Part shown: positions 8,734-16,708 of the stretch, piece after piece
Numbering within the stretch: position 1 is the stretch's first letter
Layout of the letters: each line of letters opens with the position of its first letter
Assembly: GCA_965222105.1 (NCBI GenBank)
Contig: CBDCTQ010000024.1
Coordinates: 62,001 to 126,000 of the forward strand
Length of the DNA: 64,000 nucleotides
Origin: CALGLS01 sp965222105
Lineage (GTDB): Bacteria > Bacteroidota > Bacteroidia > Chitinophagales > Saprospiraceae
Direction: 5' to 3'
The notes under the pieces: generated by a model
What the model was told of the DNA's origin: nothing
Database searches by the model: none
What the model saw: the letters and a program-made list of their open reading frames with translations, nothing else
Made by a program: the position numbers and the translations under genes

Positions 8734-9558
8734 TCAATTGGCGCTAACCGGTGTATTCTGCATGTGGAGGTCCATTTGTGGAAATGGAATGCTAATGCCT
8801 TCGCGGTCGAATGCTTTTTTGACGTTTTCGATCATGTAAAAGTAGGTGTCCCAATAGTTTTCGCTTTTGCAAAAGGGGCGGGTGTTGAGGTTGACAGAGC
8901 TGTCGGCCAGTTCTCCTACTACGACGCCTTGTTTGGGATCGTCCAGTACCCAGGGGCACTCCTTGCCTACCTTCATTATAACTTCGCGGGCCTTATCGAT
9001 GCTGTCGTTGTAGCCGATGCCGAATGTCAGCTCGACGCCTACGGTTCCCTGCCCGGAGATATTGGTCATTACGTTGCTGGTCACCACGCCGTTGGGTACG
9101 ATGATGCGCTTATTGTCAAGGGTGGCGAGGATGGTGTTGAAGATTTGAATCTCTGTTACGGTGCCTATCTTTCCTCCGCCAATTTCCACCAGGTCACCCA
9201 CTTTATAAGGTTTGAAAAGGAGCAGTAATACGCCGCTTGCAAAATGACCGAGGCTGCCTTGGAGGGCCATACCTATGGCAAATGCCATGGCACCTAATAT
9301 GGCAACAAAAGAGGTAGTGGCTATGCCAAACATGCTGGCCACACTCAGCAAGAGCATGATCTTGAGACCTACGCTGATGAGTGATCCGAGAAAAGGGCGG
9401 ATGGTTTCGTCGACGCCATGTCGTTTCATTGCGTTTTTAACCATTCGGGTGATCCATCCGATGATCCAAAAACCGATGATTAGGGTCAGTAAAGCCCCTG
9501 CAACTTTTGGGGCGTAGTCTACCAGCAAGGACATAATTTGATCCATTCGTGCTTCCAT
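8734..9558 (-). CDS. Small-conductance mechanosensitive channel (MscS family)
   Basis: A 274-residue channel of near E. coli MscS length that releases solutes on hypo-osmotic shock. There are three TM segments (about 17-38, 58-80 and 85-108). The pore helix is GAMAFAIGMALQGSLGHFAS with its Gly/Ala packing pattern, followed by the beta domain KPYKVGDLVEIGG and IPNGVVTSNVMTN, then an alpha/beta vestibule domain ending SIPFPQMDLHM. It is monocistronic, with the bidirectional terminator after the stop. Confidence 0.92.
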   Translation of the reverse strand: MEARMDQIMSLLVDYAPKVAGALLTLIIGFWIIGWITRMVKNAMKRHGVDETIRPFLGSLISVGLKIMLLLSVASMFGIATTSFVAILGAMAFAIGMALQGSLGHFASGVLLLLFKPYKVGDLVEIGGGKIGTVTEIQIFNTILATLDNKRIIVPNGVVTSNVMTNISGQGTVGVELTFGIGYNDSIDKAREVIMKVGKECPWVLDDPKQGVVVGELADSSVNLNTRPFCKSENYWDTYFYMIENVKKAFDREGISIPFPQMDLHMQNTPVSAN

Positions 9559-9727
9559 AAAAATTTTGCTTTTTGTTTTATTATAAAATTGGTTAGTTCT
9601 GAATGGCTGTAAAAACTACTCGAATAAGAGCAAGCCGAAAATGACGAATATTCTTTAGACGCAAAAATGGGAATAAGCAACAGTCCTTGCTCAAAAAATT
9701 TTGCAATGCAAAGACATTTCTTAAGCA

Positions 9728-9815
9728 GTCAGTATCAGACCATGCCACTCGCATTAATTGCGTTAGGGGGCACAGTCTGACCTTCTGACTGCTCAAAATA
9801 GAATTTAACCCCTGA
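9728..9815 (-). repeat. Dispersed intergenic repeat, copy 1
   Basis: This segment is homologous, in opposite orientation, to 16939-17076. The core GCCACTCGCATTAATTGCG is identical and CAAAATAGAATTTAACCCC closely matches its partner. Copy 2 carries about 37 extra bases including GTCCCGCCC/GGGCGGGAC-like words. Both contain repeated GTCAGA/TCTGAC words. It lies in the 293-bp gap upstream of the mscS-like gene. Confidence 0.75.
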
Positions 9816-9851
9816 TTCGCATTAAAGGTAATGTTCAAATACAGGAATGGA

Positions 9852-10250
9852 TCAGAACGGCAGATCGTCGTCTATGTTTTCACCCGGATCATCGGCAGCA
9901 GATGGAAAATTGTCACCGCTGGTGCTGGCGGTATTGCTTGTCGTTGGGGCGTTGGCCGGGGCGCTTTGGCTGCTTAACGATTCCAGACGCCAGGCATCGA
10001 GGTTGGTAAAATAAGTGGTGTTGCCATCGCGGGTGTATTCGCGGCCTCTCAGCGAAAAAGTCACTTTGATCTGGTCGCCTTCATTGAAGGGGTCGAGCTT
10101 GTCGCAATTGGATTGAGTCAGTTGGAATTTGACGAGTTGTGGATAGGCGCCGTCTTCAATTTCGACGACGAATTCTCTTTTTTTAAAGGAGTCAGTAACC
10201 TGTGCGGTATCCATTTTTTTGTATAACCTTCCTTCTGCTTCGTATGCCAT
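9852..10250 (-). CDS. DUF3127 OB-fold protein with SSB-like acidic tail
   Basis: A 132-residue protein. Residues about 1-88 match DUF3127 (MAYEAEGRLYKKMDTAQVTD, FKKREFVVEIEDG, FNEGDQIKVTFSLRGREYT), a Bacteroidota family with predicted OB fold. Residues 95-118 are a low-complexity Ser/Ala/Thr linker. The protein ends in ENIDDDLPF, essentially the tip of bacterial single-stranded DNA-binding protein (DDDIPF). That tip normally recruits repair and replication proteins, so this may be an accessory ssDNA-binding or partner-recruiting protein. The function is inferred. Confidence 0.8.
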   Translation of the reverse strand: MAYEAEGRLYKKMDTAQVTDSFKKREFVVEIEDGAYPQLVKFQLTQSNCDKLDPFNEGDQIKVTFSLRGREYTRDGNTTYFTNLDAWRLESLSSQSAPANAPTTSNTASTSGDNFPSAADDPGENIDDDLPF

Positions 10251-10499
10251 AATGGTGTTTGTTTAAGTGTATTTCATAAAATAACAGGCGCAAAATAGCG
10301 CATGCAAAAATACAAAAGCCCACCAAAAACAAGAAGGAATGGATGGATTTATCCAAACATTCCTTTTCTCGGAGCATGTTTATATCTGCTCTATTGCGAT
10401 CGGGTTGGGACGTTGCTTTCATTTCGGCCTGTTTGAAATGGTAAAAGCAATTAATGGTTGCAAAATGCTCTAACGACTACTGCGAAATATACCGTCGGT

Positions 10500-10877
10500 T
10501 CAGGAGATCGTCGCAGATTCGACGAGTTTAAAAATGTCGGTTGGACTTTCGCAGAGGATGGCCCTTTTGCCTCTTATGGCTATGGGGGCTTTCAACAGTT
10601 CGGGGTTATAGCGTAGTACTTTGATCCAATTTTCATCATCGAACTCCCGACCTCTTATATTTGCCTGGTAGTAGGGGTGTGCTTTGTTGAGAAGTTCTTT
10701 GGGATGTTTATCCAGAGACTTTATGATCGACTGCCAACTGGCTCCGGTAGAGGGCGTTTGCCCGAAAGGAAAAGTCCTCACATGTGATACCACACTTTGA
10801 GCGTAAGCAACGGTTTTGCGGTCGCTGCTGGATTCAGGGTTGTAGTATATTAATATTTCGCGCCTATGGGTTTTCAT
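10500..10877 (-). CDS. ArsC/Spx-like thioredoxin-fold protein without the usual cysteine
   Basis: A 125-residue protein starting at ATG 10877 (MKTHRREILIYYNPES). Layout matches the ArsC/Spx family: first strand ILIYYNPESSSDRKTVAYAQ, then WSIIKSL-type helices, RYNPELLKAPIAIRGKRAIL with the conserved cis-Pro region, and a C-terminal helix. The catalytic Cys expected after the first strand is replaced by NPESSS, so arsenate reduction is unlikely. A regulatory or structural role is more plausible. The frame is open 56 codons upstream into the rhomboid gene, but the family start is at 10877. Confidence 0.7.
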   Translation of the reverse strand: MKTHRREILIYYNPESSSDRKTVAYAQSVVSHVRTFPFGQTPSTGASWQSIIKSLDKHPKELLNKAHPYYQANIRGREFDDENWIKVLRYNPELLKAPIAIRGKRAILCESPTDIFKLVESATIS

Positions 10878-10977
10878 GTCAATTAATTTTTGTTTTTGAA
10901 ACGTGAATTCCCACAATGTACGGATTTTTTTGTATAAATCAAAATTATCTTCAAAAAGACTGTTCCGGCCTGCTGTT

Positions 10978-11745
10978 CTATACCATGTCGTCTTCCCGGT
11001 ATTTGGGTACCGATGGGGGGCTGGCCGGACCTTTATTTCTGGCAAAAAAGCCAGCCACTACGCCAAATACAAACCCTCCGATGTGGGCCCACCAGGCCAC
11101 GCCTGAGGTAGCAGCCGTTTCGGGGCCCAGAGAGGCAAAGCCGGAGATGAGTTGCTGGACGATCCAAAAACCCAAAAATAGAAGGGCCGGCACTTTGAAT
11201 GACTGGAAGAAGTAGATCACCAGAATTTTCACTTTCGATTTGGGAAACATCACCAGATAGGCACCCAAGACAGCCGAAATAGCTCCGCTGGCCCCCACGC
11301 TGGGAGTGGTGCCGTTGCAAGCCCGAATGCCTTCCACACACCGTATGGTACCACCTCCACAGGGATTGCAGCAATTGGCCACCGCACTGATATCGGCATA
11401 GCTGAAATAAATATGCGCTGCAGAGGCAAATAGCCCCCCCAGGATGTAAAACACCAAAAACGGAAAGTTGCCCACGGTGGCTTCTATATTGTCCGCAAAC
11501 ACCCAAAGGAACAGCATGTTGCCGATCAGGTGCATCCAGCCGCCATGCATGAACATACTGGTGAATAGTGTAATGTAATCCTCTCCGTTTACAATATCAT
11601 TGGGGATGCAGCCGTACTCACATACCAACGCATTATCAAAACTGAGCTGATACAAAAAAGCCAGTACATTCAAGGCAATAAAGGCATAGCTGAATAGTGG
11701 AAAAGCCCCGCCTTTCACCTGGTCGTCGCCAATAGGGAAAATCAT
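10978..11745 (-). CDS. Rhomboid-family intramembrane serine protease
   Basis: A 255-residue six-TM protease. The L1 loop motif (MFMHGGWMHLIGNMLFLWVF), catalytic Ser in SVGASGAISAVLGAY and catalytic His in WWAHIGGFVFG are all present, so it should cleave TM substrates in the inner membrane. Unusually, the loop before the serine helix holds a Cys-rich insert (CCNPCGGGTIRC, then GIRAC), which may bind metal or form disulphides on the periplasmic side. It is followed by the ArsC-like gene on the same strand after a 100-bp gap. Confidence 0.9.
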   Translation of the reverse strand: MIFPIGDDQVKGGAFPLFSYAFIALNVLAFLYQLSFDNALVCEYGCIPNDIVNGEDYITLFTSMFMHGGWMHLIGNMLFLWVFADNIEATVGNFPFLVFYILGGLFASAAHIYFSYADISAVANCCNPCGGGTIRCVEGIRACNGTTPSVGASGAISAVLGAYLVMFPKSKVKILVIYFFQSFKVPALLFLGFWIVQQLISGFASLGPETAATSGVAWWAHIGGFVFGVVAGFFARNKGPASPPSVPKYREDDMV

Positions 11746-12131
11746 CGTTTTTGTCTTTTATTCCCTGCAAGATAGGATTTATTTTGAGTTCATGGAAAAT
11801 CAGCCACAAAGTCACAGAGTTACAAAGTACCGCAAAGAATTTTTTCCAGCCCGCTAATACGGTATCCTCGTCACGGACGTAGTCCCGGTAGGCAAACTGT
11901 GTACATTTGTGTCTCTGACTTCGTCAGGCAGCTATGTCAAGTATTCATTTGATTAATAGAATGGGCCCATTCTATCGACCAAAACTGCCGCAGCCAAAAA
12001 TGCTACGACAGTCGCTTGCCAGGTAAAAATGAAAATTGGCTTAGGCCCGGTAATAAGTTGTTTAGTAAAGCTCAAAAAACCAGCCTGTCGGCTGGCAGGT
12101 AACTTCCTTTTTTTAATCTTTCCCTACACAT
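11746..12131. other. Intergenic region without a recognisable gene
   Basis: 386 bp with stop codons in all frames. It contains CACAAAGTCACAGAGTTACAAAG and CTTCGTCAGGCAG words of the kind scattered through intergenic DNA of this phylum. I see no RNA gene or strong hairpin with a T-tract. Confidence 0.45.
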
Positions 12132-12560
12132 TTATGCGGCCACCGGCACCAACTCCAGCTTATCCACGCGGAGCTTGACGGCGCCGGGCTGTCGCTGTAG
12201 GCTTTGGGCCATGTCGTCGATCGATTTTCCCTGGGTGAAGAGGAGGGCCAGCTCGGCGTCTTCTTTTTTCGACCAGGGCTCGTAGGCGCGGGCATATTTG
12301 GTGCGGGCTTTTTCGATGCGGACCTCCTTGGTAGTTTGTTTGCGGGTAAAGTGGAGGAGGCTGTGCATAAAAGAAGTGCTAAAGCGGTCGATCTCGCTCT
12401 CAAATATAACAATCTGATTGCGGCTGGCAGTTTCTCCGTCTTTTTGACTGACGCAGGAGAGGGTGAGGTATTGGTTTCCTTTCTGGGTTTCGCGGACGTC
12501 GAGGTAGAAGCTGCGGTTGCCGGAGAGGATGCGTTCGCTGTACAAGGAGTGCTTTTTCAT
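12132..12560 (-). CDS. DUF3276/Pur-alpha-like nucleic-acid-binding protein with Myb/SANT-like tail
   Basis: A 142-residue protein. Residues about 6-75 match the DUF3276 Pur-alpha repeat of Bacteroidota (LYSERILSGNRSFYLDVRET, QYLTLSC). Residues about 90-135 form a compact helical domain, YEPWSKKEDAELALLFTQGK then IDDMAQSLQRQPGAVKLRVDKL, which matches the Myb/SANT-like helix-turn-helix found in helicase tails and regulators. The combination suggests a sequence- or structure-reading DNA/RNA protein. It is monocistronic, with AT-rich DNA upstream. Confidence 0.75.
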   Translation of the reverse strand: MKKHSLYSERILSGNRSFYLDVRETQKGNQYLTLSCVSQKDGETASRNQIVIFESEIDRFSTSFMHSLLHFTRKQTTKEVRIEKARTKYARAYEPWSKKEDAELALLFTQGKSIDDMAQSLQRQPGAVKLRVDKLELVPVAA

Positions 12561-12824
12561 GGTGTTTGTTTTTTAGTGAATTGAAAAATTGTTTTGACTT
12601 TTAATTTGCCGATATTGTAACCGGCCTTCACTAATAAGCTGCAGAAACACCCCAAATTCCATAAATGAAAAGCGACTTTTTTTGAATTATTTTATTTTTA
12701 AATTTTAAATCTCTGTTAATGAAAGTAGTATGAATTTTTAATTTTATTAAAGTGTTTTTATTTGTATGTGTTCTGTGGGGCTATATTCCGTTTTGAACCT
12801 GTTTTTCCGACAAATCACAACCCG
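12561..12824. other. AT-rich spacer
   Basis: 264 bp, strongly AT-rich between about 12670 and 12765. It separates the start of the DUF3276 gene from the stop of the PLP enzyme. It probably holds the DUF3276 promoter, but no exact TAnnTTTG element with a partner box was resolved. Confidence 0.35.
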
Positions 12825-13997
12825 CTATTTCACCCTGGCCAACGCCTGCTCCAGGTCATCGATCAGGTCTTCCACATCTTCGATACCAATGCTCAACCGG
12901 ATCAGCGAGTCGGTCAATCCCACCTTGAGGCGCTCCTTTTTGGGGATGGAAGCATGGGTCATGCTGGCGGGGTGACCGATGAGTGATTCTACACCTCCCA
13001 GCGATTCGGCCAGGGCAAACAATCGGGTGCCGCTGAGTACTTTTTTGGCTGCCGACAGCCGGTCGTTGACGAGGTCGAAGGATACCATCGCCCCGAAGTC
13101 GCTCATTTGTTTTTTAGCGACAGCGTGATTGGGGTGTGATTTAAAGCCGGGATACAACACCCGTCCCACCTTGGGATGACGATCGAGAAAACGGGCTATT
13201 TTTCGGGCATTTTTGCAGGAGCGATCCATCCGTAAATGCAATGTTTTGATACCTCTGAGGATGAGGAAACAATCCTGTGGGCCGGGGATGCCACCGGCGG
13301 CGTTTTGGATGAAGCGAAGGTCGTCGGCCAGCTTTTCATCATTGACGACGATGGCACCCAGCACGGAGTCGGAATGCCCTCCGAGGTACTTTGTGGCCGA
13401 ATGCACCACCATATCGGCTCCGAGGTCGAGCGGTGTTTGTAGATAAGGAGAAGCAAAGGTATTGTCCACACAGGACCAGATGCCGTGCCTTTTGGCCAGC
13501 GCACAAACCTTGCGAAGGTCTACAATACTGAGCATTGGGTTGGTGGGCGTTTCGATCCAGAGGAGTTTGGTCTTGTCGTTAATGTGTTTTTTTATCTCCC
13601 GCCAATCGGTCATATCGACGAAATGCCCTTTGACCCCGAACCGCTCGTAGATGGTGGTGACGATGCGATAGGAGCCGCCATACAGGTCGTTGCAGGCGAT
13701 GATCTCGTCGCCTGGGTTCAGCAGTTTAAGGATGGAGTCCATCGCTGCCATGCCACTGGCAAAGCAAATGCCGTGGGTGCCGTTTTCGAGAGCGGCCAGG
13801 TTGTTGGCTAGGGCTGTTCGGGTGGGGTTTTGGGTGCGGCCATATTCGTAGCCCTTGTGCTTGCCGGGCGCATCCTGCACGTAGGTCGAGGTTTGGTAAA
13901 TGGGGGTCATAATGGCTCCGGTGGAAGGGTCGGGATCGATGCCTGCGTGGATGGCTTTGGTGCCAAACCTGAGGTCGCTGGTTGTTTTTTTGCTCAT
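12825..13997 (-). CDS. Cystathionine gamma-synthase/lyase-type PLP enzyme
   Basis: A 390-residue Cys/Met metabolism PLP enzyme (MetB/MetC/methionine gamma-lyase group). The PLP lysine is K203 in VVHSATKYLGGHSD. The cofactor-stacking tyrosine region is KGYEYGRTQNPTR, with FASGMAAMDS and ETPTNPMLSIVD also typical. The C-terminal GGVESLIGHPASMTHASI favours cystathionine gamma-synthase or lyase. Its ATG overlaps the transketolase stop as ATGA, so translation is coupled. Exact substrate choice cannot be read from sequence alone. Confidence 0.9.
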   Translation of the reverse strand: MSKKTTSDLRFGTKAIHAGIDPDPSTGAIMTPIYQTSTYVQDAPGKHKGYEYGRTQNPTRTALANNLAALENGTHGICFASGMAAMDSILKLLNPGDEIIACNDLYGGSYRIVTTIYERFGVKGHFVDMTDWREIKKHINDKTKLLWIETPTNPMLSIVDLRKVCALAKRHGIWSCVDNTFASPYLQTPLDLGADMVVHSATKYLGGHSDSVLGAIVVNDEKLADDLRFIQNAAGGIPGPQDCFLILRGIKTLHLRMDRSCKNARKIARFLDRHPKVGRVLYPGFKSHPNHAVAKKQMSDFGAMVSFDLVNDRLSAAKKVLSGTRLFALAESLGGVESLIGHPASMTHASIPKKERLKVGLTDSLIRLSIGIEDVEDLIDDLEQALARVK

Positions 13998-14947
13998 TTT
14001 CTTTTTATCACATTTTTGGTGGCCTGGCAGATGTCTTTGATGCCGAGTCCGTATTTGTCTAACAAGTCGGTTGGTTTTCCGCTTTCGCCAAAGGAGTCGT
14101 TTACCGCGACGTATTCCATTGGTGTAGGCAATTTGCGGGCCAGCAATTGGGCGATGCTGTCGCCGAGGCCGCCGTGGCGCTGGTGCTCTTCGGCGGTGAC
14201 GACACACCGGGTTTTGCTGACCGAGTTGAGGATGGCTTCCTCGTCGAGTGGTTTGATGGTGTGTATGTTGATGACTTCGCAACTGATCCCTTCCGCCTGG
14301 AGTTGTTGGGCGGCCTCTATACTGTTCCAAACCAGGTGGCCGGTGGCGAAGATGCTGACGTCGGTTCCTTCATTCAATAACAATGCTTTTCCGATAACGA
14401 AAGGCATGCCTTCGGTAAACACAGGCCATCCTGGTCGCCCAAAACGAAGGTAGACCGGGCCCTGGTGTTCTGCAATGGCGATGGTGGCGGCTTTGGTTTG
14501 GGCATAGTCGCAGGGGTTGATAACGGTAAAGCCCGGCAGCATTTTCATCAGGCCAATGTCTTCGAGTATTTGGTGGGTGGCGCCGTCTTCTCCGAGCGAA
14601 AGGCCGGCGTGGGAGGCACATACCTTTACGTTTTTGTGGGAGTAGGCGATCGACTGGCGGATCTGGTCGTATACCCGTCCGGTTGAAAAGTTGGCAAAGG
14701 TACCCGTGTAAGGAATTTTCCCGCTAAGGGCCAGACCGGCGGCGATGCCCATCATGTTGGCTTCGGCTACACCCACCTGAAAAAACCGATCGGGAAATTC
14801 GTCGATGAATCCCTGCATTTTCAGTGAGCCGACCAGGTCGGCGCAGAGGGCTACCACCTGGTCGTTTTGCCGACCCACTTCCAATAGTCCGGCGCCGAAC
14901 CCGTCGCGGGTGGCTTTTTTGGTGGTTGAGATGATATGGTTTGGCAT
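13994..14947 (-). CDS. Transketolase, C-terminal subunit
   Basis: 317 residues from ATG 14947 (MPNHIISTTKKATRDGFGAG). It covers the pyrimidine-binding and C-terminal domains: VGVAEANMMGIAAGLALSGK has the catalytic Glu that activates thiamine diphosphate. Also seen are THQILEDIGLMKMLPGFTV and the transketolase-C segment INIHTIKPLDEEAIL and VTAEEHQRHGGLGDSIA. It pairs with the gene 19 bp upstream to form a split transketolase, as in many Bacteroidota. The enzyme moves two-carbon units in the pentose phosphate pathway. Confidence 0.93.
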   Translation of the reverse strand: MPNHIISTTKKATRDGFGAGLLEVGRQNDQVVALCADLVGSLKMQGFIDEFPDRFFQVGVAEANMMGIAAGLALSGKIPYTGTFANFSTGRVYDQIRQSIAYSHKNVKVCASHAGLSLGEDGATHQILEDIGLMKMLPGFTVINPCDYAQTKAATIAIAEHQGPVYLRFGRPGWPVFTEGMPFVIGKALLLNEGTDVSIFATGHLVWNSIEAAQQLQAEGISCEVINIHTIKPLDEEAILNSVSKTRCVVTAEEHQRHGGLGDSIAQLLARKLPTPMEYVAVNDSFGESGKPTDLLDKYGLGIKDICQATKNVIKRK

Positions 14948-14966
14948 ATGGTTGTTGGTTTTAGGT

Positions 14967-15821
14967 TTAACCCTCGTACGAATAATCCCCCAGGGTCTCC
15001 TCCAGTTGTGCCAGCGCAACCTCCGTTTGTTCGGCGTTGGGGGCTTTGCCGTGCCATTTGTGGGTGCCCTGCATAAAATCGACGCCGTAGCCCATTTCCG
15101 TTTTCATGAGTATAACAATGGGTTTACGTTGTCCCGTTTTGCTTTTAGCTTTTCGCAAAACGGAGAGGACTTCTCGCATATCGTTGCCGTTCATGTGGAG
15201 AACTTCCCATCCGAAGGCGGCCCATTTGGCGGGAAGGTCTCCGAGGGAAATAACCTCGTCGTTGGGGCCATCGATTTGCTGGCCGTTCCAGTCGACGGTC
15301 ACAATGAGGTTGTCCACTTGATGGTGGGGGGCGAAGAGGGCGGCTTCCCAAATCTGGCCTTCCTGCAGTTCGCCGTCGCCGGTGAGGACGTACACCAGTT
15401 TGTCGTCGCCGTTTAGTTTTTTGGCCAAAGCCGCACCGATGGCCACTGACAGCCCCTGCCCCAACGATCCCGATGCTACGCGCACACCTGGCAGCCCTTC
15501 GTGGGTAGCGGGATGTCCTTGAAGGCGCGAATCGATTTTCCGAAAGGTGGCCAATTCTTCTAAAGGGAAGTAGCCGCTGCGGGCCAGAATGCTGTACCAA
15601 AGAGGAGAGATGTGTCCATTGGACAAAAAGAACATATCCTCGTTTTTACCTTCCATGTGAAATGCCGGATCGTGGTCCATTATTTCAAAGTAGAGGGCGG
15701 TGAGGAAATCGGCGCACCCCAGCGATCCGCCCGGGTGACCACAGGTGGCGAAATGGGTTTGGCGGATAATGTCTCTGCGCACTTGCGTAGCTATCCGTTG
15801 GAGTTGTTCCATATCTGGCAT
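14967..15821 (-). CDS. Transketolase, N-terminal subunit
   Basis: 284 residues carrying the thiamine-diphosphate diphosphate-binding domain. The TPP motif GDGELQEGQIWEAA is followed about 30 residues later by VDWNGQQ. The substrate-channel motifs GHPGGSLGCADFLTALY, GSLGQGLSVAIGAALA and HGKAPN are conserved. It is the first gene of a three-gene minus-strand operon (tktN, tktC, PLP enzyme). A GHP/HGK active-site layout matches transketolase rather than DXP synthase. Confidence 0.93.
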   Translation of the reverse strand: MPDMEQLQRIATQVRRDIIRQTHFATCGHPGGSLGCADFLTALYFEIMDHDPAFHMEGKNEDMFFLSNGHISPLWYSILARSGYFPLEELATFRKIDSRLQGHPATHEGLPGVRVASGSLGQGLSVAIGAALAKKLNGDDKLVYVLTGDGELQEGQIWEAALFAPHHQVDNLIVTVDWNGQQIDGPNDEVISLGDLPAKWAAFGWEVLHMNGNDMREVLSVLRKAKSKTGQRKPIVILMKTEMGYGVDFMQGTHKWHGKAPNAEQTEVALAQLEETLGDYSYEG

Positions 15822-15930
15822 ACAGAAAAACGGTTATGGGTTTTTGAAAGTTAAGGAGGAGCTACCGCAAATGTAGAGAAATATTGAGGGATGCGGCAAT
15901 TATAGGGCGAGGAAATTTTTGTGGAAACAT

Positions 15931-15977
15931 AAAAAAGCCCACCTGTGTACATCACCGGGCGTTGTACAGGTGGGCTT
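15931..15977. terminator. Strong hairpin terminator after the HU gene
   Basis: AAGCCCACCTGT (15935-15946) pairs perfectly with ACAGGTGGGCTT (15966-15977). On the minus strand it is followed by a run of T from AAAAAA at 15931-15936. A second 8-bp hairpin (GAGCAGTC 16018-16025, GACTGCTC 16041-16048) lies between it and the HU stop. Confidence 0.8.
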
Positions 15978-16071
15978 GCTTTTTGGCAGCCCTGCCATGC
16001 AGAGACTGTCACCATTGGAGCAGTCCGCCTTTAGCTGGCAGACTGCTCTCTTTGGAAGGTTGTAAATGTGA

Positions 16072-16344
16072 TTAGTTTACGGTTTCTGTCAGTTCTTTAC
16101 CGGGTTTGAATTTGACCACATTTTTGGCGGGGATTTTAATTTCGGCACCCGTTTGTGGGTTTCTGCCTATGCGGGCTTTGCGGTTGGTAAGGGTGAAGGT
16201 ACCAAAGCCGGTCAAAGAAACTTTATTGCCATCTTTCAGGGTTTCGCCGATACAACTCATAACAGAATTGATGGCTTCGGCGGCCTGGGTTTTTGTCATG
16301 TTAGCTTCTTCTGCAACCCGGTTAATTAGATCTGCTTTGTTCAT
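16072..16344 (-). CDS. hup: HU-family DNA-binding protein
   Basis: A 90-residue nucleoid protein. It starts MNKADLINRVAEEANMTKTQ and shows the family signature GFGTFTLTNRKARIGRNPQTG with the beta-arm IGRNPQTGAEIKIPAKNVVKF that inserts into the DNA minor groove. Length and pattern match HU rather than the longer IHF-alpha-like copies. Its own terminator follows. The upstream 166 bp are shared with the divergent small lipoprotein gene. Confidence 0.95.
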   Translation of the reverse strand: MNKADLINRVAEEANMTKTQAAEAINSVMSCIGETLKDGNKVSLTGFGTFTLTNRKARIGRNPQTGAEIKIPAKNVVKFKPGKELTETVN

Positions 16345-16459
16345 TTTTTACATTTTAAAGTTAGGAAAAAGTAAATATTCAATCCAGAGGAGAGACGCCC
16401 CTGCATTTGGCTACACATTTGGATGGCGCATTTCGTTGGGTCAGTTGGATGCACGGTAC

Positions 16460-16467
16460 TATTTTTG
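16460..16467 (+). promoter_or_regulatory. Promoter -7 element TATTTTTG for the small lipoprotein
   Basis: An exact TAnnTTTG match with a TTG at 16436-16438, 21 nt upstream, close to the expected -33 spacing. It would give a leader of about 37 nt before ATG 16511. Confidence 0.5.
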
Positions 16468-16510
16468 TACTTTTAGGCGTTAGAACCACTACAACCTGAT
16501 CGTAATCGTC

Positions 16511-16708
16511 ATGAAAAAAATACTTCAATTGACTGTGTTGCTCTCCTTTTTGGCCTTTGCCAGCACCTCTTTTACCGCTTGCAGCAAAAAAACCGGTTGC
16601 CCGATGAACGAACACGTCCACGGAAAAACCGACAAAAAAGGCAAGATGAGCTCCAAAAGAGGAAAGTCCAACTTATTCCCTAAGAACATGCGCAAAGGCA
16701 AAAACTGA
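16511..16708 (+). CDS. Small basic lipoprotein, unknown function
   Basis: A 65-residue peptide with a classical lipoprotein signal: MKKILQLTVLLSFLAF, then lipobox FTAC with Cys24. The mature part is about 42 residues and very rich in Lys (SKKTGCPMNEHVHGKTDKKG). It includes one more Cys and two His in CPMNEHVHG, a possible metal site. A promoter-like element lies upstream and the gene is divergent from HU. I recognise no family. It is likely real because signal, lipobox and promoter agree. Confidence 0.65.
   Translation: MKKILQLTVLLSFLAFASTSFTACSKKTGCPMNEHVHGKTDKKGKMSSKRGKSNLFPKNMRKGKN

Noticed and set aside
10192..10422. 76-codon frame overlapping the 5' end of the DUF3127 gene
   Set aside because: It overlaps the conserved DUF3127 start in another frame and lacks a plausible start context.
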